NCBI RefSeq assembly: GCF_012516475.1
Contig: NZ_CP051217.1
Coordinates: forward strand, 1,426,001 to 1,490,000
Reading direction: 5' to 3'
Source: Parasphingorhabdus halotolerans
Lineage (GTDB): Bacteria; Pseudomonadota; Alphaproteobacteria; Sphingomonadales; Sphingomonadaceae
Length of the DNA stretch: 64,000 nt
Under the pieces are notes generated by a model. That model searched no databases, was not told the origin of the DNA, and saw nothing but the letters and a program-made list of their open reading frames with translations. The stretch's first letter is position 1, and each line of letters begins with the position of its first letter. Made by a program: the position numbers and the translations under genes. Shown here one piece after another: positions 1 through 8,351 of this stretch.

Positions 1-317
1 AAAGTGTCCATTTTTTCACGCGATTGCGTTTCGGGCATCACTATTGTTGACTTATAGCCCTTTGCATTGGCGACCAGCGCAATGCCTATGCCGGTATTAC
101 CTGCCGTCCCCTCAACTATCCGCCCGCCGGTTTTCAATAGGCCGCGCTCTTCCGCATCCCGAATAATGTAGAGAGCAGCGCGGTCCTTCACTGATGCGCC
201 CGGGTTGGCAAATTCGCATTTGCCATAAATGTCGCAGCCCGCTTCCTCGCTAGCAGTTTCAAGCCTTACCAAAGGCGTGTTTCCGATCAGATCGAGCGTA
301 TTGGGAATGATAAACAT
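1..317 (-). CDS. cysK: Cysteine synthase A family protein, N-terminal part (cut by window edge)
   Basis: PLP-dependent enzyme of the cysteine synthase / cystathionine beta-synthase family, which makes L-cysteine from O-acetylserine and sulfide. Only the first 105 codons are present; the gene runs off the left edge. The protein opens with [19 protein letters not shown], the usual family N-terminus. It then has [11 protein letters not shown], where the Lys is the PLP Schiff-base residue, and [13 protein letters not shown], the phosphate/substrate loop. The ATG at 317 gives a start that fits the family well. It lies 98 bases downstream of the haem peroxidase on the same strand. The loop reads GTAGNTG rather than the GTSGNTG/PTSGNTG of enteric CysK, so a related branch of the family is possible. 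Confidence 0.8.
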   Translation of the reverse strand, partial: MFIIPNTLDLIGNTPLVRLETASEEAGCDIYGKCEFANPGASVKDRAALYIIRDAEERGLLKTGGRIVEGTAGNTGIGIALVANAKGYKSTIVMPETQSREKMDT

Positions 318-415
318 AACCACTTAATAGGCGTGGCTCTGCTTAGCCGCAAGAAGGGAAGAATTTGGGCAGCACAAAGCTTTACTTTATTTGCCAGCTT
401 CCAATTTTTCAAATG

Positions 416-2053
416 TCAATTTCTCTTCCAGTCGCGCCGGGTCATCCCGACAAACCGATCACCCAGTCCCGTAGAATTGCGCTCCAATATGTCGCGCAAC
501 GTATCTGTGTCGTTAATCGCTTCAAGACCTTCCTTGGTGAAAGCCAGCAAGCGGTTTTCTTCATTTCCATAGACATGCTCGCTGAGCAGCGGGTTTGTAA
601 ATGCTTGTGAAAATGCATCCATCGCTACCATCGCCAGAATGAGTTCGGGCAGTGGCCCATTTTTGTCGCTTGGTTCGGCAAAAAGGCCGACATAAAATTC
701 AACATTTTCAATATCGCCATATAACCGCTGAAGCTCCGCAGCCAGTGCCGCTCGCCGTGCCCTCTCTGCAGGTTCTTTTGATGTTCCAACCAGATCGGCG
801 TAAGACTTTGCGGGATCCATACCCATCGCGCGGCGATAATCATTATAGGTCGCGACGTTGTTTGTCCGTGCCTGCGCAATCGCCTTTTGCTCAGCAGCGA
901 GCAAGAAACTGGCCGAATTGTGAAGACCAAGCGCGGTTGAGTGGTTCGCTGAAATATCGACAAAGCTTTGTACCAGACCGGAATTAATCAGAACCGAGTT
1001 GTTCAACAATAACGATTTACCATCATGAACCTGCCCACCCCAATTGACACTCTGAGGAACCAGTGGATGCCAGCGATATAGCAGACTGAATTCGGTGGTC
1101 ATCAGGTTGGGCCTGTTCCAGTCTGCGGCCCAGGCAACCTTGGGATCGGCCAGAAATTTGAACTTCGCCGTGTTGATATGATTGATGTATTCCTCAACGA
1201 CAATTTTGATGAACATCACAATGATGATGTTTCGCGTGGTTTCAAACATCCGTTCATCATCCCAATCAGGATGCTTGCTTTCCAATATGCCAGCCAGCCT
1301 ATTATGCTCACGCAGCCAAAGCGTGTTCATCATCATCACCTGCGGTGTCGAATTGACCCGGTCGCCGCCAACAGCAAAAAGATTAGCAAATTGTGGCGCA
1401 CCGGGCGGAAGACTGCTGAGACCAAGCGGTAAATCAAGAATAGCATTCCCATCGGCATCCAGAAATTCCGGCTTCACTTTGCCATCTGTACCGAAAAGAA
1501 ACGGCGAATATTCTTCTCCGCTCATGGACTGGGATTTGAGCCGGCCCCGTTTTCCGGCTTCCTCACTCATCGTCCTCAACACTTCTGTTTGGACCGGCGT
1601 GCGCCCATAAAGAGGACTTTGATCGATTTCATGGTTGGATGTCGTGCGCCTGCGATCTTCCTCGCCCGATCCGAATGGCGGATCGTTTGACATTTGGGTG
1701 CGCAGAAAACCGTCGGTCAGATACTGAGCAAAAGCGGGAAAAAGCATGGTAGACTTGGGGCACTCGCGTTGACCTGCTGGATCAGCCAGAAACAATCTAA
1801 CCACATCGTCAATCGGCGGTCTCCGCGTACCCAAGGCTTCATCCGCTGGATAGGGTTTGGCGGGCAACAGCCGCGCATTAAAAGTCCGGTCTGTCAGCCC
1901 GGACCAGCTAATATATCCATGCTTGGTGGTCCAGGGATGCGGACGGTTGCGCCCGGCTTTGACCAACTTGTTGACCAAAATGCGATTGAGCTTGCTGCCG
2001 CCAAGAACGAACGATCCTGCCGCAAGCGCGATATCTTCCAGTGAACTTCCCAT
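416..2053 (-). CDS. Cyclooxygenase-like animal-type haem peroxidase
   Basis: A 545-residue member of the animal haem peroxidase fold (prostaglandin synthase / pathogen-inducible oxygenase branch), expected to oxygenate a fatty acid or oxidise a small substrate. LWLREHNRLA (residues 245-254) is a family hallmark. TEFSLLYRWHPLVP (320-333) matches the cyclooxygenase stretch with the catalytic Tyr and proximal haem His, here Y326 and H329. The distal segment reads FAQYLTDGFLRT (107-118): the Gln is kept (Q109), but the position of the distal His is Asp (D113). No signal peptide or membrane helix is evident, so it is probably cytoplasmic or peripheral. It sits divergently from a dienoyl-CoA isomerase, which loosely suggests an unsaturated fatty-acid context. 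The family is clear; substrate and activity are not. Confidence 0.85.
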   Translation of the reverse strand: MGSSLEDIALAAGSFVLGGSKLNRILVNKLVKAGRNRPHPWTTKHGYISWSGLTDRTFNARLLPAKPYPADEALGTRRPPIDDVVRLFLADPAGQRECPKSTMLFPAFAQYLTDGFLRTQMSNDPPFGSGEEDRRRTTSNHEIDQSPLYGRTPVQTEVLRTMSEEAGKRGRLKSQSMSGEEYSPFLFGTDGKVKPEFLDADGNAILDLPLGLSSLPPGAPQFANLFAVGGDRVNSTPQVMMMNTLWLREHNRLAGILESKHPDWDDERMFETTRNIIIVMFIKIVVEEYINHINTAKFKFLADPKVAWAADWNRPNLMTTEFSLLYRWHPLVPQSVNWGGQVHDGKSLLLNNSVLINSGLVQSFVDISANHSTALGLHNSASFLLAAEQKAIAQARTNNVATYNDYRRAMGMDPAKSYADLVGTSKEPAERARRAALAAELQRLYGDIENVEFYVGLFAEPSDKNGPLPELILAMVAMDAFSQAFTNPLLSEHVYGNEENRLLAFTKEGLEAINDTDTLRDILERNSTGLGDRFVGMTRRDWKRN

Positions 2054-2339
2054 GCAATAGCCCCTCGATGTGACTGTTGGTGCGAACCCAAAGGAGTTTT
2101 TTTGTTATGCCGCCAGTCTATATGTTTCGGGACGTAAATTGAAGTTGATTATTTCGCATGAAATCCACCGGTTAGAAATCGCAGCATGTGTCAAACTTTT
2201 AAAATCACTCGGATTGCGGCACTATTACAATAATTCGATCAGAGAATAAAAACACCGATATCGGCTATTGATAGTTTTACTGATTGGGATAGGCAGCTAT
2301 TCTGGGCAAAAGATATTGCAAAGCAAGGAGAGCGCAATC

Positions 2340-3191
2340 ATGGCAAAATCAGAATATGAATGTTTCGACGTCGAAATCGAAAATAACATCGCGCATATCC
2401 GGCTCAACCGGCCTGAAAAGCTTAACAGTATGAACAAGGCGTTTTGGAACGATCTGCCGGAAATCGTCGAGGATATTGACCAGAACGCCCGGGCGCGGGT
2501 GATTGTGATTAGTTCCACCGGGCGGCATTTTTCTGCAGGCATGGACCTGTCGGTTTTTGCGCCAGACCCCGACAATAAAATCGACGGAGCGGATAAGCAT
2601 GTCGTCGCCGAAATGTTCCGGTCCAATGTGCGTCGCATTCAGCATAGTTTTAACGCATTGGAAGAAGCCCGCATTCCGGTGCTATTCGCGCTCCACGGCG
2701 GCGTCATTGGTGGGGCGATTGATATGGTGACGGCGGGCGACATCCGCTGGTGCACCAAAGACGCGTTCTTCTGCATTCAGGAAACCAATATCGGGATGAC
2801 CGCCGACGTTGGTACTTTTCCGCGCCTGCAACGTTACATCCCGGAAGGCTGGGTCAAGGAAATGGCCTATACTGGCCGCCGAATTGACGCGGCCAAGGCA
2901 AAGGAAATTGGCCTGGTCAATGACGTGTTTGAAACGCAGGAAGAGTGCCTCGCTTATGTTATGCAGACGGCGAAAGAAATCGCGTCCAAATCGCCGCTCG
3001 CAGTGACCGGATGCAAGGTTCTGATCAACTATGGCCGCGATCATAACACCACCGATACACTGGATTATATCGGTGTGTGGAATGCCGGCATGTTCCCGCC
3101 TTCGCATATTCAGGAAGCGGTTGCCGCGATGGGCGAGAAGCGCGAAGCGGACTTTCCGGATTTGCTGCCACTGCGCAAAACGCCGATGTAG
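2340..3191 (+). CDS. Crotonase-family enzyme, delta3,5-delta2,4-dienoyl-CoA isomerase type
   Basis: A 283-residue enoyl-CoA hydratase/isomerase-fold protein for beta-oxidation of unsaturated acyl-CoAs. The oxyanion-hole segments are HFSAGMDL (residues 63-70) and HGGVIGGAIDM (119-129). Three acidic residues fall where the dienoyl-CoA isomerase ECH1 has its catalytic set: D128, E148 and D156 (in QETNIGMTADVGT). Their spacing (20 and 8) equals that in the rat enzyme, which favours isomerase over plain hydratase. The ATG at 2340 is preferred to an upstream in-frame start because AAGGAG lies about 10 bases before it. The AEC transporter follows 21 bases later and is probably co-transcribed. Confidence 0.85.
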   Translation: MAKSEYECFDVEIENNIAHIRLNRPEKLNSMNKAFWNDLPEIVEDIDQNARARVIVISSTGRHFSAGMDLSVFAPDPDNKIDGADKHVVAEMFRSNVRRIQHSFNALEEARIPVLFALHGGVIGGAIDMVTAGDIRWCTKDAFFCIQETNIGMTADVGTFPRLQRYIPEGWVKEMAYTGRRIDAAKAKEIGLVNDVFETQEECLAYVMQTAKEIASKSPLAVTGCKVLINYGRDHNTTDTLDYIGVWNAGMFPPSHIQEAVAAMGEKREADFPDLLPLRKTPM

Positions 3192-3212
3192 CCCGATCAC
3201 CCGAGTGAACGC

Positions 3213-4145
3213 ATGATACCTTTTGTCCAGGCGCTGGTCCCTGTCGTCATATTGGTGATGATGGGGTGGCTACTGGCGGCCCGAAGCTTCATTCCCGAAG
3301 ATGGCTGGCGCGCGATGGAGCGGCTGACTTACTTCATTTTTTTCCCAGCATTGATCGTCCAGCTCCTGGCCAAAGCGTCGTTTGACACTGCCCCGCTCGG
3401 CATGGCTGTTGCTCTGGTCGGGGCGCAGCTGGTGTTCGGCCTGATTGGACTGGCGTCACGGCAAACCGGCGATAAGGCGCAAACGGCTAGCCCGCGAAAG
3501 GGATCGATCATCCAGTCCAACGTCCGCTGGAACACATTTATCGGGCTATCGATTGGCGGCACATTATTTGGCGAAGAAGGGCTGGTCCTGATGGCGTTTG
3601 CAGCTGCTGTGCTGACCCCGGTTGCAAATGTCATCTCTGTCTGGGCGCTCACGCGATATGCTGCGCCCAATGGCAAACCGAAGCCGCATATTGCCATGGA
3701 CCTGCTCCGCAATCCGCTGATCATCGCCTGTGCCATGGGTTTTGCGCTCAATATGCTCGGCCTCGCGCCGACGGGCATGGTGGAGGAAACGCTCAACATA
3801 TTGGGCGGTGCAACGCTTGCATTGGGCCTGCTCGTGCTGGGGGCTGCAGTCGATGTGGATGCGTTCAAACGGGCGGGCAAGACCACTATGATCTGGTCCG
3901 TCATCCGTCTAACCGGGTTTCCGGTCGTGACCCTTGGCATCGGTTTGGCGCTCGACCTTGCGCCGATCAATCTAGCCATCGTGACTATCGCAGCTGCAAC
4001 GCCAACCGCGAGCAGCGGCTATATCCTCTCTCGCCAGCTTGGCGGCGACGCGACGCTATCCGCGAACCTTATTGCGGTCCAGACGGTGTTATCTATGCTC
4101 ACCATGCCAGCGATCTACGCCCTGTTTTTGCTTACCCAAAGCTAA
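3213..4145 (+). CDS. AEC-family (auxin efflux carrier) transporter
   Basis: A 310-residue inner-membrane protein with about ten hydrophobic helices, matching the AEC/Mem_trans family that exports or exchanges organic anions. Family features visible are the N-terminal PVVILVMMGWLLAAR helix, NVRWNTFIGLSIG after a central loop, and the C-terminal PTASSGYILSRQLGGD segment near residues 270-285, typical of the conserved second half. It begins 21 bases after the dienoyl-CoA isomerase stop, so the pair probably forms one transcript. It ends 3 bases before the convergent GST gene. The substrate cannot be told from sequence. Confidence 0.85.
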   Translation: MIPFVQALVPVVILVMMGWLLAARSFIPEDGWRAMERLTYFIFFPALIVQLLAKASFDTAPLGMAVALVGAQLVFGLIGLASRQTGDKAQTASPRKGSIIQSNVRWNTFIGLSIGGTLFGEEGLVLMAFAAAVLTPVANVISVWALTRYAAPNGKPKPHIAMDLLRNPLIIACAMGFALNMLGLAPTGMVEETLNILGGATLALGLLVLGAAVDVDAFKRAGKTTMIWSVIRLTGFPVVTLGIGLALDLAPINLAIVTIAAATPTASSGYILSRQLGGDATLSANLIAVQTVLSMLTMPAIYALFLLTQS

Positions 4146-4148
4146 GCA

Positions 4149-4850
4149 TCAGGCCGAAAGGTCAAATTTCTCCGGCACCACTTTGGCGAGTATTTTTTCG
4201 CATGCGGTCCGATTGACGGCAAAGCAATCATGCGATTTCATCGCTTCATAGTGCGCGACGAGCGATGGCCATTTGCTCGCGTCCGGCGTTCCGGCGAGCA
4301 TATCGGTTTGGTAGATTTGGCAGGCAACTGAAATATCCGCAATCGTAATGCTATCGCCAATAAAGTGGCTGCGGCCATCGAGTTGCTTTTCCAGATAATC
4401 ATAAAGCGGCGGCAGTTTTTCGTTCCAGGTCTTGCGCGCGGTGTCGAGGTCCGGCTCCTTTTTCTGGAAGAGATTGAAGATAATCGGCCGGAACAATCCC
4501 ATCCCGCCCGCCATCGCCATGCCGGTATCGGCATATTCCTCCAGCCACAAAGCCCGGCCATGGTCGAACGCATCATCGGGATAGAGCGCCGGTTCCGGCT
4601 GCTTCTTCTCCAGATAGCCGCAAATCGCCGAGCTATCGGTTATCGTTCCCGCCGCACCTTCTGTGGCGATGGTAGTGTCGCGGAGTGACGGGATGCGCGC
4701 CAGCGGCGATATTTCCATATACCAGTCCGGCATCCCCATCACATTAACCGCCTCGCATTCATAATCGAGACCCTTTAGCGCCAGCACGGCTTCGACCTTG
4801 CGCTGGAAGGGGGATAGGGGCGAGCCATAGAGGATATAGGGAGTGGTCAT
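4149..4850 (-). CDS. Glutathione S-transferase family protein
   Basis: A GST-fold protein of 233 residues from the chosen start. The N-terminal thioredoxin-like domain begins TTPYILYGSPLSPFQRKVEAVL and has the substrate-binding 'ATEGAAGTITDSSAICGYLE' region with the D-S pair contacting glutathione. The C-terminal helical domain includes GDSITIADISVACQ, the conserved N-capping/Asp motif. A longer reading from 4913 adds 21 residues of low-quality N-terminus; the start at 4850 puts the first beta-strand where the family has it, but neither start has a clear ribosome binding site. The reaction is unknown: detoxification or isomerisation are both usual for the fold. Confidence 0.82.
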   Translation of the reverse strand: MTTPYILYGSPLSPFQRKVEAVLALKGLDYECEAVNVMGMPDWYMEISPLARIPSLRDTTIATEGAAGTITDSSAICGYLEKKQPEPALYPDDAFDHGRALWLEEYADTGMAMAGGMGLFRPIIFNLFQKKEPDLDTARKTWNEKLPPLYDYLEKQLDGRSHFIGDSITIADISVACQIYQTDMLAGTPDASKWPSLVAHYEAMKSHDCFAVNRTACEKILAKVVPEKFDLSA

Positions 4851-5033
4851 TGGCTTGGGTTCTACGTTGATTTGATTATTTGCTAGAGCGTCAGACACCT
4901 GCTGCCAACTCATTTTGGTTGATGGTCATATAAATACAGGACAGATCATTTATTAGAGTGCAAGCCTACTGTCCGCTATGGGCGCAAAAGAGGGCACTAC
5001 TGCAATCCCCAATCAGCATCAAAAATTTCTCTA

Positions 5034-5064
5034 TTGACTTAAAGCGTGCTTTAAGTGCTACTCA
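5034..5064 (+). promoter_or_regulatory. MerR-type promoter with palindromic operator
   Basis: TTGACT (5034-5039) is a good -35 box. A -10-like TACTCA starts at 5059, leaving a 19-bp spacer, the over-long spacing used by MerR-family regulators. The spacer holds a perfect inverted repeat with 9-bp arms and a 2-bp centre, ACTTAAAGC / GT / GCTTTAAGT (5037-5056). This arrangement matches known mer- and znt-type promoters, where the activator untwists the DNA. The MerR-family gene at 5676 is the third gene of the operon that follows, so autoregulation is the simplest reading. Confidence 0.8.
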
Positions 5065-5094
5065 GTCGATCCTGATCATTTGAAAGGGATAAAA

Positions 5095-5430
5095 ATGGAA
5101 AGATTAGACAAGAATGCAGCGGTTTCGTGCTCACTCAATGATGAAGAATTTCGGGATCGACGCGCATTGGCACGGCGCACGCTCATACCAAAAATAGAAA
5201 GTTGTGATCGCACCGGCGACATTCTCCTCTTTACCTTCTATCAATCGAGTGACCTTCGTCAAACCATTGAGGACTTCGTCACATTGGAGCAGCAATGCTG
5301 CGGCTTCTTAACATTCAAAATCATTGATGTTGACGACGGTCAACCAACCGCGCTCAAAATATCCGGGCCGCCGGAAGCATCTGCGACTATAGATATTTTC
5401 GCTGCTGCTGTCCAAACCGGACGCAGTTGA
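5095..5430 (+). CDS. Small Cys-pair protein of a MerR-type metal cassette
   Basis: A 111-residue soluble protein, first gene behind the MerR promoter. It resembles small proteins encoded next to merR-like regulators. The central feature is EQQCCGFLTF (C68, C69), preceded by C12 and C37, a plausible thiol site for a soft metal. No signal peptide or helix spans a membrane, so it is predicted to be cytoplasmic. The ATG at 5095 follows AAAGGG and is preferred to a TTG at 5080. The next gene starts 3 bases after the stop. Metal binding is inferred from the Cys pair and the context; I do not recognise a characterised homologue. Confidence 0.75.
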   Translation: MERLDKNAAVSCSLNDEEFRDRRALARRTLIPKIESCDRTGDILLFTFYQSSDLRQTIEDFVTLEQQCCGFLTFKIIDVDDGQPTALKISGPPEASATIDIFAAAVQTGRS

Positions 5431-5432
5431 AA

Positions 5433-5669
5433 ATGAACGAGAAAAAGCTGAAAAGAACCGGCCTATCAAGCCTCGCATTAGGAGCAATGGCTTTGTTAGC
5501 TTGCGAACTTCCGGTAATCTTGGCGGTTATTGGTTTTGGCGGCCTGAGCGCTGGTGCAAAGGTACTGCGTCCTTCGCAATCCATTGAAATCTTAGCCATC
5601 GCATTAGTTTTCATCGGGAGCCTGCTTTTGTCATTTCATTTTATAAGAAAACGGAAATCAGAGGATTAG
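5433..5669 (+). CDS. Small two-helix membrane protein, MerF/MerC-like in layout
   Basis: A 78-residue protein with a basic N-terminus and two hydrophobic segments (about residues 11-38 and 50-70), followed by a basic tail RKRKSED. The first helix contains ALLACELPVILAVIGFGGLSAGA. This recalls the Cys-containing helix of small mercuric transporters such as MerF, but only one Cys (C24) is present instead of the usual vicinal pair. It lies between the Cys-pair protein and the merR gene and is translated with no gap to speak of. A role in soft-metal transport is inferred. An alternative TTG start at 5427 overlaps the preceding stop. Confidence 0.7.
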   Translation: MNEKKLKRTGLSSLALGAMALLACELPVILAVIGFGGLSAGAKVLRPSQSIEILAIALVFIGSLLLSFHFIRKRKSED

Positions 5670-5675
5670 CGAGCT

Positions 5676-6080
5676 ATGCACATAGGGGATGTCTCACAAA
5701 AATTAGGGATGCCAGCTTCGACCATCCGCTACTATGAGAAAATTGGATTGATCGAACCACAGCAACGTGTTTCAGGTCGAAGAAAATTTGATGTACAGGC
5801 GTTGTTCGCATTGGAATTTGTGCGCCTTGCTCAAACCGCTGGTTTTTCAATTGCAGAGATAAAGTCACTACTGAAAGCCTATGAAAAAGATCCGAGCGCC
5901 AAAGGCCCCTGGATGGTTCTGGCGGAAGAAAAGCGAGCTATTTTAAAAACACAAATCCAGGAACTGAAGCAGATGGATCGTATTCTCAATGAGCTCGTAT
6001 CTTGCAACTGTGGATCACTAACCGAGTGCATTGAAACAGGTATCAAACAAAAAAGAGTAATCAATCATGAGCGGAACTGA
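5676..6080 (+). CDS. MerR-family transcriptional regulator
   Basis: A 134-residue regulator. The winged helix-turn-helix at the N-terminus reads MHIGDVSQKLGMPASTIRYYE, followed by the KIGLIEPQQR wing typical of the family. A dimerisation helix spans about residues 82-108. The C-terminal effector loop has C110-x-C112-x5-C118. The spacing resembles metal- or redox-sensing members; SoxR has the same C-x-C-x5-C but one more Cys upstream. The position that is Ser in CueR and Cys in ZntR/MerR appears to be Leu here, so the ligand is not obvious. It probably acts on the palindrome at 5037-5056. Confidence 0.9.
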   Translation: MHIGDVSQKLGMPASTIRYYEKIGLIEPQQRVSGRRKFDVQALFALEFVRLAQTAGFSIAEIKSLLKAYEKDPSAKGPWMVLAEEKRAILKTQIQELKQMDRILNELVSCNCGSLTECIETGIKQKRVINHERN

Positions 6081-6306
6081 GGCGCTTGGCATTTTTGCAA
6101 TCGTGATAATGGTCGGTAGCTATGCACTGGAAAAAAGATCGCCGATTTTCATCGCTAGCTTTGCAGTAGGCTGCATCCTCGCAGCCACTTATGCATTGCT
6201 CATCAAATCCTACCCTTTTTTAGTCGCCGAAGGGGTTTGGGCCGTCATCGCAGCAAACAGATGGCGACAGTCTCATTCTAGTGACAGCTTAAAACCGCAA
6301 ACTTAG
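6067..6306 (+). CDS. Small membrane protein, CBU_0592-like
   Basis: A 79-residue protein with three short hydrophobic segments and a polar tail. The C-terminal part, SYPFLVAEGVWAVIAANRW, resembles the 'AYPSVVLNIVWALIA' type end of the CBU_0592-like small membrane family. It overlaps the end of merR by 14 bases and is the last gene of the cassette. Function is unknown; the context suggests a role in the same stress response, but it may simply be carried along. Confidence 0.65.
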   Translation: MSGTEALGIFAIVIMVGSYALEKRSPIFIASFAVGCILAATYALLIKSYPFLVAEGVWAVIAANRWRQSHSSDSLKPQT

Positions 6307-6360
6307 CGGGTTAGGACATGAGCTCCGTTCCTTGTGTCCGCTTTCGGGATATTACGGGCA

Positions 6361-7551
6361 TCAGCGGTATTTTATCCCAACCGCATCAGCAGCCCGCTTA
6401 GTCAACCCCCGCGCCGCATCCGCATCCCCGCCCGTCGCCAGCGCCACAGCCATCCGCCGATAGGGTTGCGTTACGGGTTTGCCGAAAATCCGGACATCCA
6501 CTTCTGCACCCTCGCCGCCCAAGGCCAGCGCTTCCGCCACGCCGGTAAATTCAAAATTCTCGCTATCCCGATCCGCCAATATCACTGCGCTGGCACTCGC
6601 GGGGGCGGTGAGCGCGATATGCGGGATGGGGAGTTCCATGATCGCACGCGCATGCAGGTCAAACTCGCTCAAATTCTGACCGATGAGCGTCACCATGCCG
6701 GTATCATGCGGGCGGGGACTGAGTTCGGAGAATATCACTTCGCCCGCCTTGGTGACAAAAAATTCCACCCCGAACAGGCCATAGCCCAGCCCGTCGCCAG
6801 CCAGATTATCAACCACCTTGCGCGCCATATCCTGAGCGGTGGCGAGCGGAGCGGCGGCCATGGAAGCAGGCTGCCAGCTTTCCTGATAATCGCCGCGTTC
6901 CTGCCGGTGGCCAATCGGCGGGCAGAACAGCACGCCGTCTTTGGTCCGCACGGTGAGCAGCGTAATCTCATAATCGAAATCAATAAACTGCTCGACAATC
7001 ACCCGCGCCCGATCGCCCCGCATATTGTCCACGGCGTAATTCCATGCCGCTTCCAGATCGCCCTCGCTATCAACCTTGCTCTGCCCTTTGCCTGAGGAAG
7101 ACATAACCGGTTTGATCACCAACGGCAGGCCGATATCCGCCGCCGCGCTGGCGACCTCTTTAAAACTCTCGGCATAATGATAGCGCGAGGTGGTCAGGCC
7201 CAGCTCCTTCGCAGCGACATCGCGGATCGCATCGCGGTTCATCGTTAGCTGCGTCGCACGAGCGGATGGGACGACGTTGAAACCCTCTGCCTCGACTTCC
7301 GCGAGTATCTCTGTTCGGATCGCCTCGACTTCGGGGACGATCAGGTCGGGTTTGTGCTTGTGGATCGCGGCGCGGAGCTTGTCAGCGTCGAGCATCGAAA
7401 ATGTTTCGCTGGCGTCCGCAACTTGCATCGCAGGGGCATGTTCATAGGCGTCGCATGCGATCACATAAGCGCCCAGACGTTTGGCAGAGATAACGAATTC
7501 GCGGCCCAGTTCGCCGGAACCGAGCAGGAGGATTTTTTTGGTGAAGGTCAT
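6361..7551 (-). CDS. purT: Formate-dependent phosphoribosylglycinamide formyltransferase (PurT)
   Basis: A 396-residue ATP-grasp enzyme that formylates GAR with formate and ATP in purine synthesis, an alternative to folate-dependent PurN. The N-terminal nucleotide-binding part reads KILLLGSGELGREFVI. The ATP-grasp core includes LPLVIKPVMSSSGKGQS (lid and P-loop-like region) and the metal site FGVEFFV...SELSPRPHDTGMVTLI. Length and motif order agree with the family. It converges on the MerR cassette and no partner genes lie next to it. A repeat element sits just upstream of the start. Confidence 0.95.
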   Translation of the reverse strand: MTFTKKILLLGSGELGREFVISAKRLGAYVIACDAYEHAPAMQVADASETFSMLDADKLRAAIHKHKPDLIVPEVEAIRTEILAEVEAEGFNVVPSARATQLTMNRDAIRDVAAKELGLTTSRYHYAESFKEVASAAADIGLPLVIKPVMSSSGKGQSKVDSEGDLEAAWNYAVDNMRGDRARVIVEQFIDFDYEITLLTVRTKDGVLFCPPIGHRQERGDYQESWQPASMAAAPLATAQDMARKVVDNLAGDGLGYGLFGVEFFVTKAGEVIFSELSPRPHDTGMVTLIGQNLSEFDLHARAIMELPIPHIALTAPASASAVILADRDSENFEFTGVAEALALGGEGAEVDVRIFGKPVTQPYRRMAVALATGGDADAARGLTKRAADAVGIKYR

Positions 7552-7590
7552 GGGGTGGTTATGAGAATATCATCGAGCACGCGCAAGCAT

Positions 7591-7752
7591 CTTCTCCCTT
7601 GATGGAGAAGGATACGGAGCCTTATGAGCAAAGCGAATTAGGCGGTGTTGGATGAGGGTGCCCTACCCTCTGAAGCGCAGAACACCCTCATCCAGCTTCG
7701 ACTAGGCAGCAAGCTGCCAAGTCTTCACATCCTTCTCCCTCAAGGGGACAGG
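7591..7752. repeat. Intergenic structured repeat, copy 1
   Basis: A roughly 160-bp element between purT and the broken VOC gene. It is bounded by CTTCTCCCTTGATGGAGAAGG (7591-7611) and a similar block at 7731-7752, and has an internal inverted repeat GGATGAGGGTG...CACCCTCATCC. A 26-base core at 7696-7721 recurs in reverse complement at 43840-43866 with a single-base difference in length. It is non-coding and probably a mobile or REP/ERIC-like repeat. Confidence 0.7.
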
Positions 7753-7756
7753 ATGA

Positions 7757-8215
7757 TTACCCCGCTGCCATCATCTCACTCATCCGCCTATTCATTTCCT
7801 CGGGCGAAACATCTTCAATATGCGTCGAAAGCGTCCACTCATGGCCGAACGGATCTTTGAGCCATCCTTAGCGATCACCGTAAAACTGGTCTTCCACCGG
7901 ACGGGTCACTTCGCCGCCAGCCGCAATCGCTTTGTCAAACGCGGCATCCACATCGGGCACATAGATCATCAGGCTGCACGTCGATCCTCCGCGCGCCTTG
8001 GGGCCCAATTTGTCCATCTCGGGAAACTCGTCCGATATCATGATATGGGTATCGCCAATCACAATATCGGCATGGCCAATTTTATCACCCATCGGCATCC
8101 GCATATGTTCGGTCGCGCCAAAGGCTTCCTTGTAAAACTCAATCGCTGCTGCCGCATCATCCACCGTCAGATATGCCGTAACGCTATAATAGCCGTCCTC
8201 TTTCCAGTTTGCCAT
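7757..8215 (-). pseudogene. VOC-family (PhnB/glyoxalase-like) protein interrupted by in-frame stop
   Basis: The reading frame from 8215 encodes a VOC-fold protein (GYYSVTAYLTVDDAAAAIEFY...GGEVTRPVEDQFYGDR) but meets TAA at 7868-7870 after 115 residues. Beyond the stop the same frame continues with GWLKDPFGHEWTLSTHIEDV and SPEEMNRRMSEMMAAG to a second TAA at 7757. This is exactly the family's C-terminal strand with its conserved D-P-F-G-H and metal-ligand Glu region. So the gene is full length except for one nonsense codon, with no frameshift. It may be a recent pseudogene, a sequencing error, or read through. The truncated product would lack the last beta-alpha-beta unit of the fold. Confidence 0.8.
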
Positions 8216-8293
8216 TCTCCATCCTCTCCTCGTGATCGCGCAGCTTATAGCAAATTTGCCTCATTCTGGCGACTCAATCAAATTAGGAATTGA

Positions 8294-8304
8294 TATAACA
8301 TTAC
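8294..8304 (+). promoter_or_regulatory. Possible Zur half-site upstream of TonB receptor
   Basis: TATAACATTAC matches 10 of 11 bases of the right half of the proteobacterial Zur box (TATAACATTTC as I recall it). The left half is poor (about 3 of 11). It lies 48 bases before a receptor with an acidic/His insert, which gives it some weight. Weak evidence on its own. Confidence 0.3.
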
Positions 8305-8351
8305 ATTGTGCCTATCTCGCAATCACTAATTCCCTCCAGCATGAGTAAACC

